Source: Pelagibius sp.
GTDB taxonomy: Bacteria; Pseudomonadota; Alphaproteobacteria; Kiloniellales; Kiloniellaceae
Direction: 5' to 3'
Assembly (NCBI RefSeq): GCF_028281305.1
Contig: NZ_JANQKD010000120.1
Location: 1-64,000, forward strand
Length of the DNA: 64,000 bases
The notes below the pieces were generated by a model. The model saw nothing but the letters and a program-made list of their open reading frames with translations, did not search any database and was not told the origin of the DNA. Both the position numbers and the translations under genes were made by a program. This document shows positions 7,599 to 15,906 of this stretch, piece after piece (positions within the stretch are counted from its first letter, which is position 1; the number at the start of each line of letters is the position of its first letter).

Positions 7599-8639
7599 TC
7601 AGGTCTCCCCCTGGTACATGGCCGGCAGGTCGACGGTGGCGCGCTCGCCGAGGTGGTCGAAGTTCTCTTCCAGCCAGGCATCGGCGCGGCGGTAGCCGAT
7701 CTCGAAAAGGTGCTGCAGAAAGACCCACTCCGCATTCAGTTTGCTGGACGCGCCGAGCGGTTTGATTTCGTCTTCGCCCTCGATTCGGTGCACGAGGACA
7801 TGCTTGTAGTCCGCCGGGTCCAGCTTGCCCTCGTCCAGCAGGCGCGAGACGAAGTTGATGGCGCGGAACTCCCGCAGCAGGCTGGAATTGAAGGTGATTT
7901 CGTTCACGCGGTTGAGGATCTCCCGGGCCGAGCGGGGCGCCCCCTTGCGCATCACCGGGTTGAGCTGAACGATGACGACATCGCTGGAAAGACAATTGTT
8001 GAAGAAGGGGAAGAGCACCGGATTGCCCATGTAGCCGCCGTCCCAGTAGGGCACACCGTCGATCTCCACCGCCTGGAACAGGAAGGGCAGGCAGGCCGAG
8101 GCCATGACCATGTCCGCGGTCAGCTGCTTGCGGTCGAACACCTTGACCCGCCCGGTCTCCACATTGGTGGCGGAGATGAAGATCTTCATGCGATCGCAGC
8201 TCCGCACCCGCGCGAAGTCCACCGTCTCGTCGATCAGATCCTGCAGGGGATTGAGGTTGAGGGGGTTCAGTTCATAGGGCGATGCCAGGCGGCCCAGCAG
8301 GTCGAAGAACAGGTAGCTGGGCGAGGTGTCGAGGCTCCAGTTGCCCATGAAGACGTCGACCGGATTGCGCTGGATCGGGCTTGAACGTCCGGCATCGCTG
8401 ACCGCTTTCCAGAAACGGCGCAGACAGCGGCGCGCACCCTCAGGCCCACCCTCCATAATGCCGTCGGCAACCACGGCGGCATTCATGGCGCCGGCGCTGG
8501 TACCGGAAATCGCCTCGATCTGCAGGCGGTCGTCCTCCAGGACGCGGTCCAGAACGCCCCAGGTGAAGGCGCCGTGCGCGCCGCCACCCTGGAGCGCCAG
8601 ATTGATGGAGCGCCGCCCTTTCCCGGCGGCGGCGTTCAT
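7599..8639 (-). CDS. Patatin-like phospholipase
   Basis: A 346-residue Ser-Asp dyad lipase. The oxyanion motif is QGGGAHGAF (17-25), the nucleophile is Ser48 in GTSAG, and the Asp200 of DGG completes the dyad. There is no signal peptide or clear membrane segment. The start ATG overlaps the stop of the 3-hydroxybutyrate dehydrogenase gene (ATGA), so the two are translationally coupled. The bdhA-patD operon of Legionella pneumophila pairs the same two functions, which points to a role with storage polyester or lipid turnover rather than secretion. Exact substrate is unknown. Confidence 0.88.
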   Translation of the reverse strand: MNAAAGKGRRSINLALQGGGAHGAFTWGVLDRVLEDDRLQIEAISGTSAGAMNAAVVADGIMEGGPEGARRCLRRFWKAVSDAGRSSPIQRNPVDVFMGNWSLDTSPSYLFFDLLGRLASPYELNPLNLNPLQDLIDETVDFARVRSCDRMKIFISATNVETGRVKVFDRKQLTADMVMASACLPFLFQAVEIDGVPYWDGGYMGNPVLFPFFNNCLSSDVVIVQLNPVMRKGAPRSAREILNRVNEITFNSSLLREFRAINFVSRLLDEGKLDPADYKHVLVHRIEGEDEIKPLGASSKLNAEWVFLQHLFEIGYRRADAWLEENFDHLGERATVDLPAMYQGET

Positions 8640-9418
8640 TGCGCGGTCCAGCCGCCGTCCACCGGCAGGGCGGTGCCGGTGATCGACGCGGCAGCGTCCG
8701 TGCAGAGGAAGACCGCCAGGCCGCCGAGCTGCTCGGTGGTGACGAACTGCTTGGTCGGCTGCCCGCCGAGAATGACGTCCTTCACGACGGCCTCCTCGCT
8801 GATCCCCCGCGCCTTGGCGGTATCGGGAATCTGCTTTTCGACAAGGGGCGTCAGCACGTAGCCGGGGCAGATGGCGTTCACCGTGACACCGTGTTCGGCC
8901 GCCTCCAGCGCCACCGTCTTGGTGAGCCCCAGCATGCCGTGCTTGGCCGCGACGTAGGCCGACTTGAAGGGCGAGGCGACAAGCCCGTGAGCCGAGGCAA
9001 GGTTGATCACGCGACCCCAGCCCCGTGCTTTCATGTCGCCCAGGGTCAGGCGGATGGTGTGAAAGGCGCTGGTCAGGTTGATGGCCAGAATGGCGTCCCA
9101 CTTGGCGGTCGGAAACTCCTCGATCGGCTGAACGTTCTGAATACCGGCGTTGTTCACGACCACGTCCACCTGACCGAAGGTGCTGACGGTCTCTTTCACC
9201 AGCGCCTCGATCTCCTCCGGCTTGGTCATGTCGGCACCGTTGTAGGCGACCTTCACGCCGTGGCTCTCGGCAAGGCGGCTGCGCAGGGCCTCGATTTCTC
9301 CGGCATCGCCGAAACCGTTGAGCATGACGTTCATGCCGGCCGCCGCCATGGCCTCGGCAATACCCAGGCCGATGCCGCTGGTGGATCCTGTGATGATGGC
9401 GTTTTTGCCTTGGGTCAT
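8636..9418 (-). CDS. bdhA: 3-hydroxybutyrate dehydrogenase
   Basis: Short-chain dehydrogenase of 260 residues that would convert (R)-3-hydroxybutyrate to acetoacetate with NAD. The nucleotide motif is GSTSGIG (11-17), NNAG is at 89-92, and the catalytic Ser142, Tyr155 and Lys159 are present. The stretch LASAHGLVASPFKSAYVAAK and the C-terminal LPVDGGWTAQ are close to bacterial D-beta-hydroxybutyrate dehydrogenases. Between an acetoacetate decarboxylase gene upstream and patatin downstream, it fits a short route for storage polyester or ketone bodies. Confidence 0.9.
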   Translation of the reverse strand: MTQGKNAIITGSTSGIGLGIAEAMAAAGMNVMLNGFGDAGEIEALRSRLAESHGVKVAYNGADMTKPEEIEALVKETVSTFGQVDVVVNNAGIQNVQPIEEFPTAKWDAILAINLTSAFHTIRLTLGDMKARGWGRVINLASAHGLVASPFKSAYVAAKHGMLGLTKTVALEAAEHGVTVNAICPGYVLTPLVEKQIPDTAKARGISEEAVVKDVILGGQPTKQFVTTEQLGGLAVFLCTDAAASITGTALPVDGGWTAQ

Positions 9419-9458
9419 GGGTGCTTACTCCTGAAAGGTAAGGGCGCCGAACCGGCGC

Positions 9459-10202
9459 TTAGGCGAGGTAGTCGTGGACAACGCGGCCGAAGGGCAGCGT
9501 CAGATCCGCTTTGTAATGGCGGCCGCCGACGATCTTTCGGACCGGCAGGTCCGCCACCGGGGCATTCACATGGGGAACGAGATGCAGGCGCGCCGGCCCG
9601 CCGTAGTGGAACTTCACGTCGATGTCTTCCAGATTGTATGCGACGAGCTGGGCGACCAGGGGCTTGCCGGTCACGCAGGGCAGCAGCTTCAGGTTTACCT
9701 GCGTCTTCTTCAGGGCCTCGTTGCGCTTGGCGGGGTCCTTGATGAGGTTCTCATGCTTGTAGCCCATGGTGCCGAGGGCGACCAACTGGCCGGCATAGTG
9801 CAGGCTACCGGTCAGGGTGTCGGTCTCCACGCGCAAATGCGGCTCTCCCCAGCGCTTTGGAAATCCCCAGATCTCACGACCTGCCGAGATCGGCGGCTCG
9901 TCGTTCAGAAACATCATGGCGGTGTAATTGACCGCCTCGCCCTGGAAACGGCAGGGGATCACCACGCCGGACTCCACGTAAGAGCCGAACCCCGAGCTGT
10001 CGGGCATGTTGATCCATTCGTAGTAGACCTGACCGGAGCCGTCGGGCTCCAGCGGTTCCGGCACCAGACGGCGGATCGCTTCGGGATCGCTTTCGTAGAT
10101 GATCACGAAGTACTCGCGCGAGACAAAGCGGTAGGGACCGGTCGGATAGCTCGGATTGCCCGGCGGCATCGACGGCAGGGCCAGGATCTCATCGGGTGTC
10201 AT
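9459..10202 (-). CDS. adc: Acetoacetate decarboxylase
   Basis: A 247-residue protein of the ADC family, which removes CO2 from acetoacetate through a Schiff base to give acetone. The motif EIWGFPKRWGEP places the catalytic Lys at 116, aligned with Lys115 of the clostridial enzyme. The start at 10202 is chosen because GGGAG lies just upstream; a longer reading has no family similarity. It is 40 bp upstream of bdhA on the same strand, so 3-hydroxybutyrate could pass via acetoacetate to acetone. A related ADC-like activity cannot be excluded. Confidence 0.85.
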   Translation of the reverse strand: MTPDEILALPSMPPGNPSYPTGPYRFVSREYFVIIYESDPEAIRRLVPEPLEPDGSGQVYYEWINMPDSSGFGSYVESGVVIPCRFQGEAVNYTAMMFLNDEPPISAGREIWGFPKRWGEPHLRVETDTLTGSLHYAGQLVALGTMGYKHENLIKDPAKRNEALKKTQVNLKLLPCVTGKPLVAQLVAYNLEDIDVKFHYGGPARLHLVPHVNAPVADLPVRKIVGGRHYKADLTLPFGRVVHDYLA

Positions 10203-10470
10203 CGGGATCTCCCATAACAGGCGCATCAAGTCGAACGTCAGGGTCCCGCGGACGTTCCGCGGGCGCTCCGAAGGGCAAGATCCTCCTTCTGCGGCCCGCC
10301 TTGGGAGCACGGGCTTCTGATGGATTGTGCCGGCGGCAAGTCAGATGGCAGAGCCGCATGCCGGGTTACATCCGGTATTCAAGCCTGGCGCAACGCCCGA
10401 TACAACGGCTTCCGGCCTGCTGGCCCCCGGATTGGGGTTCAATGACAGTCAGATGACAGGGGTCCCCGGG

Positions 10471-10794
10471 CTATTTCTCGGAATCCGGGTGCCGCGCCTC
10501 CATAACCGCCGTGATCAGGTCCTCCGGCACAGTCTGTGGCAGGACAGCCGCTGGGTCGTCGAAGGCCCGTTTTCCGAGCGCCATGGTCTCCTTGTAGGCC
10601 GCCAGATAGTCGCGGCACTCGCGGCAGATCGCCAGGTGAAGGTCGAAGATCCTGCGTTGCCCGCGCGGCAGGTTGCCCTCCAGGTAGTCGAGAAGGAAGT
10701 CCTCGAACTCCCGGCAGGTGATCATCAAGGGCAGGTTGCGCAGCATGAGCCCTTTCATGAAGCGCAAGGCCCTGCTTCCGTAGCTGGGCGTCAT
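10471..10794 (-). CDS. Zinc-finger anti-sigma factor
   Basis: A 107-residue soluble protein with a zf-HC2 type zinc motif (LHLAICRECRDYL: His-X3-Cys-X2-Cys at about 53-60, with an earlier Cys at 27). Such proteins bind and silence the ECF sigma factor made from the neighbouring gene until a signal, often redox or metal stress, releases it. No membrane helix is present, so the signal would be cytoplasmic. Its start overlaps the sigma factor stop (ATGA), which supports a stoichiometric pair. In-frame ATGs at residues 13, 17 and 24 are alternative starts. The 268 bp between this gene and adc hold nothing I can identify. Confidence 0.8.
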   Translation of the reverse strand: MTPSYGSRALRFMKGLMLRNLPLMITCREFEDFLLDYLEGNLPRGQRRIFDLHLAICRECRDYLAAYKETMALGKRAFDDPAAVLPQTVPEDLITAVMEARHPDSEK

Positions 10795-11414
10795 GGCGCT
10801 TCTCCCCGTAGAAGGGGCTCGAGGAGCTTTTTCAACGCGGAGCGGGCGCGGTGCAGGCGCACCTTCACGTTGCCCTCCGTAATACCGAGAGCCTCGGCCA
10901 CCTCTGCCGTATCAAGCTCTTCGATGTCGCGCAGAACCAGCACGATACGGTAGCTCTCGGGCAGCTCGTCGATCTTCGACAACACCAGCGCACGCTGCTC
11001 CGCCTGGCTAAGAATATCCTCTGCTGACAGGCGTTTCGGCCAGGGTGCTTCCAGACGGCAGGCATTTTCGTCGAAGTCGGGCAGCAGAGGATCGATGAGA
11101 TCTTCCGCAAGGCGCTTGCGGCTGCGCAGCACCATCAGCGCCTCGTTGACCGTAATGCGGTGCAGCCAGGTCCTCAGTTTGGCGCGGCCCTCGAAGCGGT
11201 CGATGTTCTTCAGCGCCTTGATGAAAGCCTCCTGAACGCAGTCCTCGGCCAGATCCTCGTCCTTGACCAGGCGCGCCGCCACGGCCCGCATGCGGCCGAT
11301 GTTGTCGGCGACGAAGCGGGAAACCGCACCACGCTCCCCGCGTTTCAGGCCCGCCAGGAGGTCTTCCTCGTCGTTGAAAGGCCCGTCGCCCCCCGGCTCT
11401 TTCTGCAACACCAC
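10791..11414 (-). CDS. ECF-family RNA polymerase sigma factor
   Basis: About 207 residues with sigma region 2 (AEDCVQEAFIKALKNIDRF, then RTWLHRITVNEALMVLRSRK) and region 4 (LPESYRIVLVLRDIEEL, then EALGITEGNVKVRLHRAR). It would direct polymerase to a stress regulon and is controlled by the overlapping anti-sigma gene. The start is uncertain: I use GTG at 11414, because residues encoded further upstream are low-complexity and read through a tandem repeat. An out-of-frame ATG nearby is not usable. Confidence 0.85.
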   Translation of the reverse strand: MVLQKEPGGDGPFNDEEDLLAGLKRGERGAVSRFVADNIGRMRAVAARLVKDEDLAEDCVQEAFIKALKNIDRFEGRAKLRTWLHRITVNEALMVLRSRKRLAEDLIDPLLPDFDENACRLEAPWPKRLSAEDILSQAEQRALVLSKIDELPESYRIVLVLRDIEELDTAEVAEALGITEGNVKVRLHRARSALKKLLEPLLRGEAP

Positions 11415-11547
11415 CCCGGTCCGCCGTCTCGGCTCATTGACTAACCCCGCCGGACAGCCTAGCCCGCAAGACCGGTGGAGAAAACAGCCCAGGCTGATTA
11501 GCTGCGTCAGGCCATGGCCGGGATCTGCGGCCGTCGTCGTTCCCGGC

Positions 11548-11595
11548 CCGGGTTTGCGGTGTTCCGGGTTTGCGGTGTTCCGGGTTTGCGGTGTT
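11548..11595. repeat. 16-bp tandem repeat, 3 copies, upstream of the sigma factor gene
   Basis: Three exact copies of CCGGGTTTGCGGTGTT. On the minus strand each junction creates GGAAC, the usual -35 core of ECF promoters, so the array repeats a -35-like element upstream of the sigma gene. No good -10 (CGTT-type) at proper spacing was found. Confidence 0.85.
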
Positions 11596-11710
11596 GAGGT
11601 GTTGCGATGCCGCGGGGCTGCGATGTTACTGTAACCGCCCACAGAGCCGGTGCATCAAGCCGGGGATTCCCCCGCATTAATCAGATCGACTGGGAAAGGG
11701 ACGGCGGACC

Positions 11711-12454
11711 ATGCTGAACGACCTTCAAGAAAGCTGGTGTGATCAAAAAACATGGGATTTCAGCGGTTTGAAGGCGCTGTTCCTGAACTGCACGTTGAAG
11801 CCCAGCCCGGGCCTCTCCCACACCCAGGGGCTCATCGACATCTCCCGCGCGATCATGGAAAAGAGCGGTGTCGGTGTCGAGGCGCTGCGCCCGGTCGACT
11901 ACGACATCGCCTATGGCGTCTATCCGGATATGACCGAGCACGGCTGGGACAAGGACGCCTGGCCGGAGATCTATGCCAAGGTCGAGGCCGCCGACATCCT
12001 GGTGCTGACCACGCCGATCTGGCTGGGCGAGAAGTCCTCTGTCTGCACCAAGGTGATCGAGCGGCTCTATGCCTCCTCCAGCGACCTCAACGAAGCCGGC
12101 CAGTACGCCTACTACGGCAAGGTGGGGGCCTGCCTGGTGACCGGCAACGAGGACGGTGCCAAGCACTGCTCCATGAACATCCTCTATTCGCTGCAGCACC
12201 TGGGCTATTCCATCCCGCCTCAGGCCGATGCCGCCTGGCTGGGCGAGGCGGGACCGGGGCCTTCCTATATGGACGAAGGCTCCGGCGGGCCGGAGAACGA
12301 CTTCACCAACCGCAACACCACCTTCCTCACCTGGAACGTGATGCACCTGGCGCGCCTCTTGAAGGATGCCGGCGGCTTCCCCGTGCACGGCAACCAGCGC
12401 TCCCTCTGGGACGCCGGCTGTCGCTTCGACTACCCCAATCCGGAATACCGCTAG
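11711..12454 (+). CDS. Flavodoxin-fold NAD(P)H-dependent FMN reductase family protein
   Basis: A 247-residue cytoplasmic protein with the flavodoxin-like fold. The first strand and phosphate-binding loop read LKALFLNCTLKPSPGLSHT, and the FMN-contacting TTPIWLGEKSS stretch is near residue 95-110. This family reduces flavin or quinones with NAD(P)H; the specific substrate is not readable from sequence. RBS AAGGGACGG precedes the ATG. Its stop overlaps the stop of the convergent binding-protein gene in the palindrome CTAG (12451-12454), leaving no room for a terminator. Confidence 0.75.
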   Translation: MLNDLQESWCDQKTWDFSGLKALFLNCTLKPSPGLSHTQGLIDISRAIMEKSGVGVEALRPVDYDIAYGVYPDMTEHGWDKDAWPEIYAKVEAADILVLTTPIWLGEKSSVCTKVIERLYASSSDLNEAGQYAYYGKVGACLVTGNEDGAKHCSMNILYSLQHLGYSIPPQADAAWLGEAGPGPSYMDEGSGGPENDFTNRNTTFLTWNVMHLARLLKDAGGFPVHGNQRSLWDAGCRFDYPNPEYR

Positions 12455-13500
12455 CGCCGCTCCGTCACCGCGCTTTCCCACTCCGAAAGGAAGGCGCGGC
12501 GCTTCATGCCGTCGAGGAAGACCAGCAGGCCGGGGCCGAGGCGCACCGGAATCAACGCGCCGTCGTCGCCTTCCGGCAGGGCCGGGGCCAGGCTCACCTC
12601 GCCGGCAATGACGCGCTGGCCCTCCGGCGAGACGAGAAAGTCGATGAAGCTGCCGGCGTCGCCGGGGTTGTCGCTGGTGGTGGGAATGAGCGCCGTGCGC
12701 ACCATCAGGAGGGTGTAATCCTCCGGATAGACGATGGCGATCGGTGCCCCGGCGTCCCGCCGCGCCTGGGCGTAGGAGCCCAGGACGTTGTAGGCGACCG
12801 TGATCTGGCCGGCCTCCAGCATGTCCAGCATCTCCCCCGAGCAGCAGGACAGCCGGGCGGAAAGGTTGCCGAAGACTTCCATCAGCCGCCAATAGGTCTC
12901 CGACTGCAGGCTGTCCTGGGTGGCGAAGAGGTAGCCGAGGCCGCTGACCTTCGGGTCGTAGGTGGCGATCCGTCCGGCAAAGCGCCCTTCCTCGCTGCGC
13001 AGCAGGCTGAGGAGTTCGAAGCGCGACTGCGGCGGAGCAGCGGCGAAGGCGCGGCTGTCGTAGGCGATCACCGCCGGCTCCCGGGTAAAGCCGAAGATGC
13101 GCTCGCGCCAGCTCGCCCAGCGTGGCAGCCGGGCGGTGGCGGCGGAGCGGTGCAGCCGGGCATGGCCGTCGTTCACCAGCTTGATCTGCAGGTCCATGGC
13201 CGAGGAGATGGCCAGGTCGTAGGGCTCGCCGTCAGCGGTCTCCGCCTCGGTCACGGCGCGGTAGACGTCGACGCTGGTGGCCTGGTGGTAGACAATGGCG
13301 ACGTCCGGCTGCTGGGCGCGAAAGGCGCGCACCAGGCCGTCCATGGCATCGGCATCGGTGGTGCCGACGACATGCAGCAGGCTGCGCGGCGTTCCCTCCT
13401 GTAGGGCGGGATAGTTGCGGATCTGCTCGATCTCGATCGCCTGTGCTGCTTGCGGAAGGGCGAAAAGCGCGATCAGCGCCGTGAGAACCGCACAACGCAT
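12451..13500 (-). CDS. Periplasmic extracellular solute-binding protein, third gene of the tctDE-like operon
   Basis: A 349-residue exported binding protein with a Sec signal peptide (MRCAVLTALIALFALPQAAQA). It looks like Fe3+/sulfate-type solute-binding proteins, with FTREPAVIAYDSRAFA and FIDFLVSPEGQRVI patterns. No permease or ATPase gene accompanies it. Its start overlaps the stop of the sensor kinase gene (TAATG), so it is made with the two-component system. The most likely job is as a periplasmic ligand sensor that presents a substrate to the kinase. A CysCys pair near residue 220 is unusual for a periplasmic protein. Confidence 0.8.
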   Translation of the reverse strand: MRCAVLTALIALFALPQAAQAIEIEQIRNYPALQEGTPRSLLHVVGTTDADAMDGLVRAFRAQQPDVAIVYHQATSVDVYRAVTEAETADGEPYDLAISSAMDLQIKLVNDGHARLHRSAATARLPRWASWRERIFGFTREPAVIAYDSRAFAAAPPQSRFELLSLLRSEEGRFAGRIATYDPKVSGLGYLFATQDSLQSETYWRLMEVFGNLSARLSCCSGEMLDMLEAGQITVAYNVLGSYAQARRDAGAPIAIVYPEDYTLLMVRTALIPTTSDNPGDAGSFIDFLVSPEGQRVIAGEVSLAPALPEGDDGALIPVRLGPGLLVFLDGMKRRAFLSEWESAVTERR

Positions 13501-14978
13501 TAAGAACTGGCCTCTCTGGACGGATTGCGGGAGCGCGCCGGCGGAAAGACCAGGCGCGCTTTCAGGCCCTGCGGTACATTCTCCTCCAACCGCACCCGGC
13601 CGCGGTGCGCGCGCATCACCTGACGGACGATGGAGAGCCCGAGCCCGGAGCCCAGGGTCTCCGCCCCGACGCTGCCGCGGCGGAAGCGTTCGAAGACCAG
13701 ATCGCGGTCCCTGCGCGGCACGCCCGGTCCGTGGTCGGCAATGCAGATCTCCGGCGCCGGGCCGGCTGTCACCGTGACGGCGACGAAGTCGTCCGGCGGC
13801 CCGTACTTGATGGCGTTGTCCAGGAGGTTGCGGATCGCTTCCAGCAGGGCGATCTCGTCGCCCTCGATCCGGGCAGCGTCGTCGAGGTTCATGCGGAAAT
13901 CGATACCGCGCATCTCGGCGGCCACCTCCAGGTCGCGGGCGGCGGTGCGGGCCAGCGCCGCCAGGGACAGGCTCTGGCGCTGCGCCCGCTCGGCCCGGTA
14001 GGCCACCATGGCCTGAGTCAGAAGCTGGGTGGTCAACTGCGAGGTCTCGTCGGCGGCGCGCACCATGCGGCGCAGGCTTTCGTCGCTGGCTGCCCCGGCG
14101 CCGGCCTTCAGGCTCACCTCTGCCTGGGCCTTAAGGGCGGCAAGCGGCGTGCGGATCCGGTGGGCCGCCTCGGCGATGAATTGCTGGCTGGTGTCGAGGG
14201 TCAGGCGCAGGCGTTCGACGAAGGCGTTGATGGCATCGACCAGTGGCAGGATCTCCCGCGGCGCAGCGGTTTCGAGCGGCGAGAAGTCGTCGGAGGCCCG
14301 GGCAGCGATGGCGCGCTCGATCTCCTGCACCGGTTTCAGGGCCCGGGCGATGGCGATCCAGGCCAGCAGGCCCGCCAGGGCGAGGAAGCCGCCGCCCACC
14401 GCGGCTGCTGACAGCGCGATGCTGGTGGTCAGCGCACCGTGGGCTTCGCGGGTCTGGGCGACGGTGATCAGCACGGTCTCGCGCCCGCTGCCGGTGAGGA
14501 TCGAACGGCGCGCCGTGGCAGTCCTTACCGTATCGCCCCGGTACTGCTGCGTGAAGAAGACCGGCGCTTCTTCGCTGAGCGGCAGCGCTGTGCCGCCGGG
14601 AAGGTCGCCATAGCCGGTGATGACCTGCCCGCGGCCGTCGGCGATGCGGTAGAAGACCCGGTCTTCGCCCGCAAGGCCCAGCATCTCCAGCGCTGCGTAT
14701 GGCAGGTCGACGATGATCTCTCCCTCGGCAACACGCACCTGCTCGGCGATGGCAATAGCCGAGGCGCCCAGGATGTTGTCCTGCGTCGCATCGGCCGCGC
14801 GCCCGGCAACCGCCTGGACGGAGAGGTAAAGCAGGACAGCCAGACCGGAAAAAACCAGGAGGAGCTGGCCGAGCAGGCGGCGGCGCAGCGACCAGGTGGC
14901 GCCCGCGCCCCCCAATTTCGGTGAGGCCGGCTTTGATGAGGCCGGCTTTGAGGGGGAAGGCGTTCCGATCGAGGTCAC
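13500..14978 (-). CDS. TctE-like sensor histidine kinase
   Basis: A 492-residue membrane kinase. A Pro/Ser/Lys-rich N-terminus with an in-frame duplication (SKPASSKPASPK) precedes helix one (about 38-56). The periplasmic 2CSK_N-type domain spans about 60-180 and helix two about 185-210. HAMP and the H-box AEAAHRIRTPLA with His273 follow, then an HATPase domain (LLDNAIKYG, DHGPGVP, GSGLGLSIV). It starts with GTG, overlapping the regulator stop (GTGA). TctE-type kinases sense tri- or dicarboxylates, and the divergent tctCBA transporter is the obvious target. Confidence 0.88.
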   Translation of the reverse strand: MTSIGTPSPSKPASSKPASPKLGGAGATWSLRRRLLGQLLLVFSGLAVLLYLSVQAVAGRAADATQDNILGASAIAIAEQVRVAEGEIIVDLPYAALEMLGLAGEDRVFYRIADGRGQVITGYGDLPGGTALPLSEEAPVFFTQQYRGDTVRTATARRSILTGSGRETVLITVAQTREAHGALTTSIALSAAAVGGGFLALAGLLAWIAIARALKPVQEIERAIAARASDDFSPLETAAPREILPLVDAINAFVERLRLTLDTSQQFIAEAAHRIRTPLAALKAQAEVSLKAGAGAASDESLRRMVRAADETSQLTTQLLTQAMVAYRAERAQRQSLSLAALARTAARDLEVAAEMRGIDFRMNLDDAARIEGDEIALLEAIRNLLDNAIKYGPPDDFVAVTVTAGPAPEICIADHGPGVPRRDRDLVFERFRRGSVGAETLGSGLGLSIVRQVMRAHRGRVRLEENVPQGLKARLVFPPARSRNPSREASS

Positions 14979-15688
14979 GGCTGTTGCCTCTGCGTCTTCT
15001 CGCGGGCGTCTTCTTGTACGGCTTCGCGCAGGCGATAGCCCAGCCCACGCACCGTCTCGATCACCACGCCGCTGTCCTGAATCTTCTTGCGCAGCCGCCC
15101 GATGTAGACCTCGATCGCATTTTCGCTGGCATCGTCGGCCAGACCGAAGAGCTTGTCCATCAACTGGCCCTTGCTGAAAACCTGGCCGGGCTGGGCGATC
15201 AGCACCTCCAGCAGCCGCAGTTCGCGGCTGCGCAGGTCGAGCGGCTGGCCGTCGGCGGTTACCCGCGAGGCCGCGGCGTCCAGTTCCAGGGCACCGACCT
15301 GAACCAGGCTCTGAGACTGCCCGTGGCGGCGGCGCACCACGGCGCGGCAGCGCGCGTCCAGCTCGGCCACGTCGAAGGGCTTGGTCATATAGTCGTCGGC
15401 CCCGAGATCGAGCAGGTGCACCCGGTCGGTGACCTGGGAGCGCGCGGTCAGCATCAGCACCGGCAGATCGTCCTCCCGCGCGCGGATCTGCTGCAGGATC
15501 TCGCGGCCGTCGCCGCCGGGCAGCATGATGTCCAGGATCACCAGGTCGTAGCCGCCGGCCTCGGCGCGCAGGTAGTCTTCGGCCTCCGGCGCGCTGCGGG
15601 CCCAGTCGACCGCATGGCCGCTGCCGCGGAAATGGCGGTCCAGGGCGTCGCCCAGATCCTCGTTATCCTCCACTAAGAGCAGCCTCAA
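14975..15688 (-). CDS. TctD-like response regulator
   Basis: A 237-residue OmpR-family regulator: receiver domain with Glu7/Asp8, phospho-acceptor Asp53 in LVILDIMLPGGDG and Lys in YMTKPFDVAE, then a winged-helix domain ending in ETVRGLGYRLRE. It is first in the operon regulator-kinase-binding protein, with 4-bp and 1-bp overlaps. The divergent tctC promoter carries CAGGTT twice at 11-bp period, a plausible binding site for a protein of this family. Confidence 0.88.
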   Translation of the reverse strand: MRLLLVEDNEDLGDALDRHFRGSGHAVDWARSAPEAEDYLRAEAGGYDLVILDIMLPGGDGREILQQIRAREDDLPVLMLTARSQVTDRVHLLDLGADDYMTKPFDVAELDARCRAVVRRRHGQSQSLVQVGALELDAAASRVTADGQPLDLRSRELRLLEVLIAQPGQVFSKGQLMDKLFGLADDASENAIEVYIGRLRKKIQDSGVVIETVRGLGYRLREAVQEDAREKTQRQQP

Positions 15689-15722
15689 AAGCGGGCCCCT
15701 TCGTTCTTTTTTGCCGCCACGC

Positions 15723-15794
15723 CCCCCGGTCGATCCCCCGGTCGATCCCCCGGTCGATCCCCCGGTCGATCCCCCGGTCGATCTCCTGGCCGAT
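15723..15794. repeat. 12-bp tandem repeat, 5 exact plus 1 diverged copy, in the tctD/tctC divergent promoter
   Basis: CCCCCGGTCGAT is repeated at 15723, 15735, 15747, 15759 and 15771, followed by a diverged unit at 15783-15794. It fills much of the gap between the divergent regulator operon (start 15688) and tctC (start 15907), so copy number may change promoter spacing. Confidence 0.9.
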
Positions 15795-15822
15795 TAGGCG
15801 TATTTGCCTGGCAGTATCGCGA

Positions 15823-15839
15823 CAGGTTGGCGTCAGGTT
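15823..15839 (+). promoter_or_regulatory. Candidate TctD binding site (direct repeat)
   Basis: CAGGTT occurs at 15823-15828 and again at 15834-15839, exactly 11 bp apart. OmpR-family regulators bind such head-to-tail repeats. It lies about 70-85 bp upstream of the tctC start. Inference only. Confidence 0.4.
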
Positions 15840-15906
15840 CCCGCGCTATGGTCCTCTTCGGGTAAGGCGGGCAATCAACCCGTCGATAATGCATTGGGAG
15901 GAAAGA

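Noticed and set aside
15723..15794. CRISPR-like array
   Set aside because: Units are 12 bp and head to tail without spacers, so this is a plain tandem repeat; the same holds for the other arrays.
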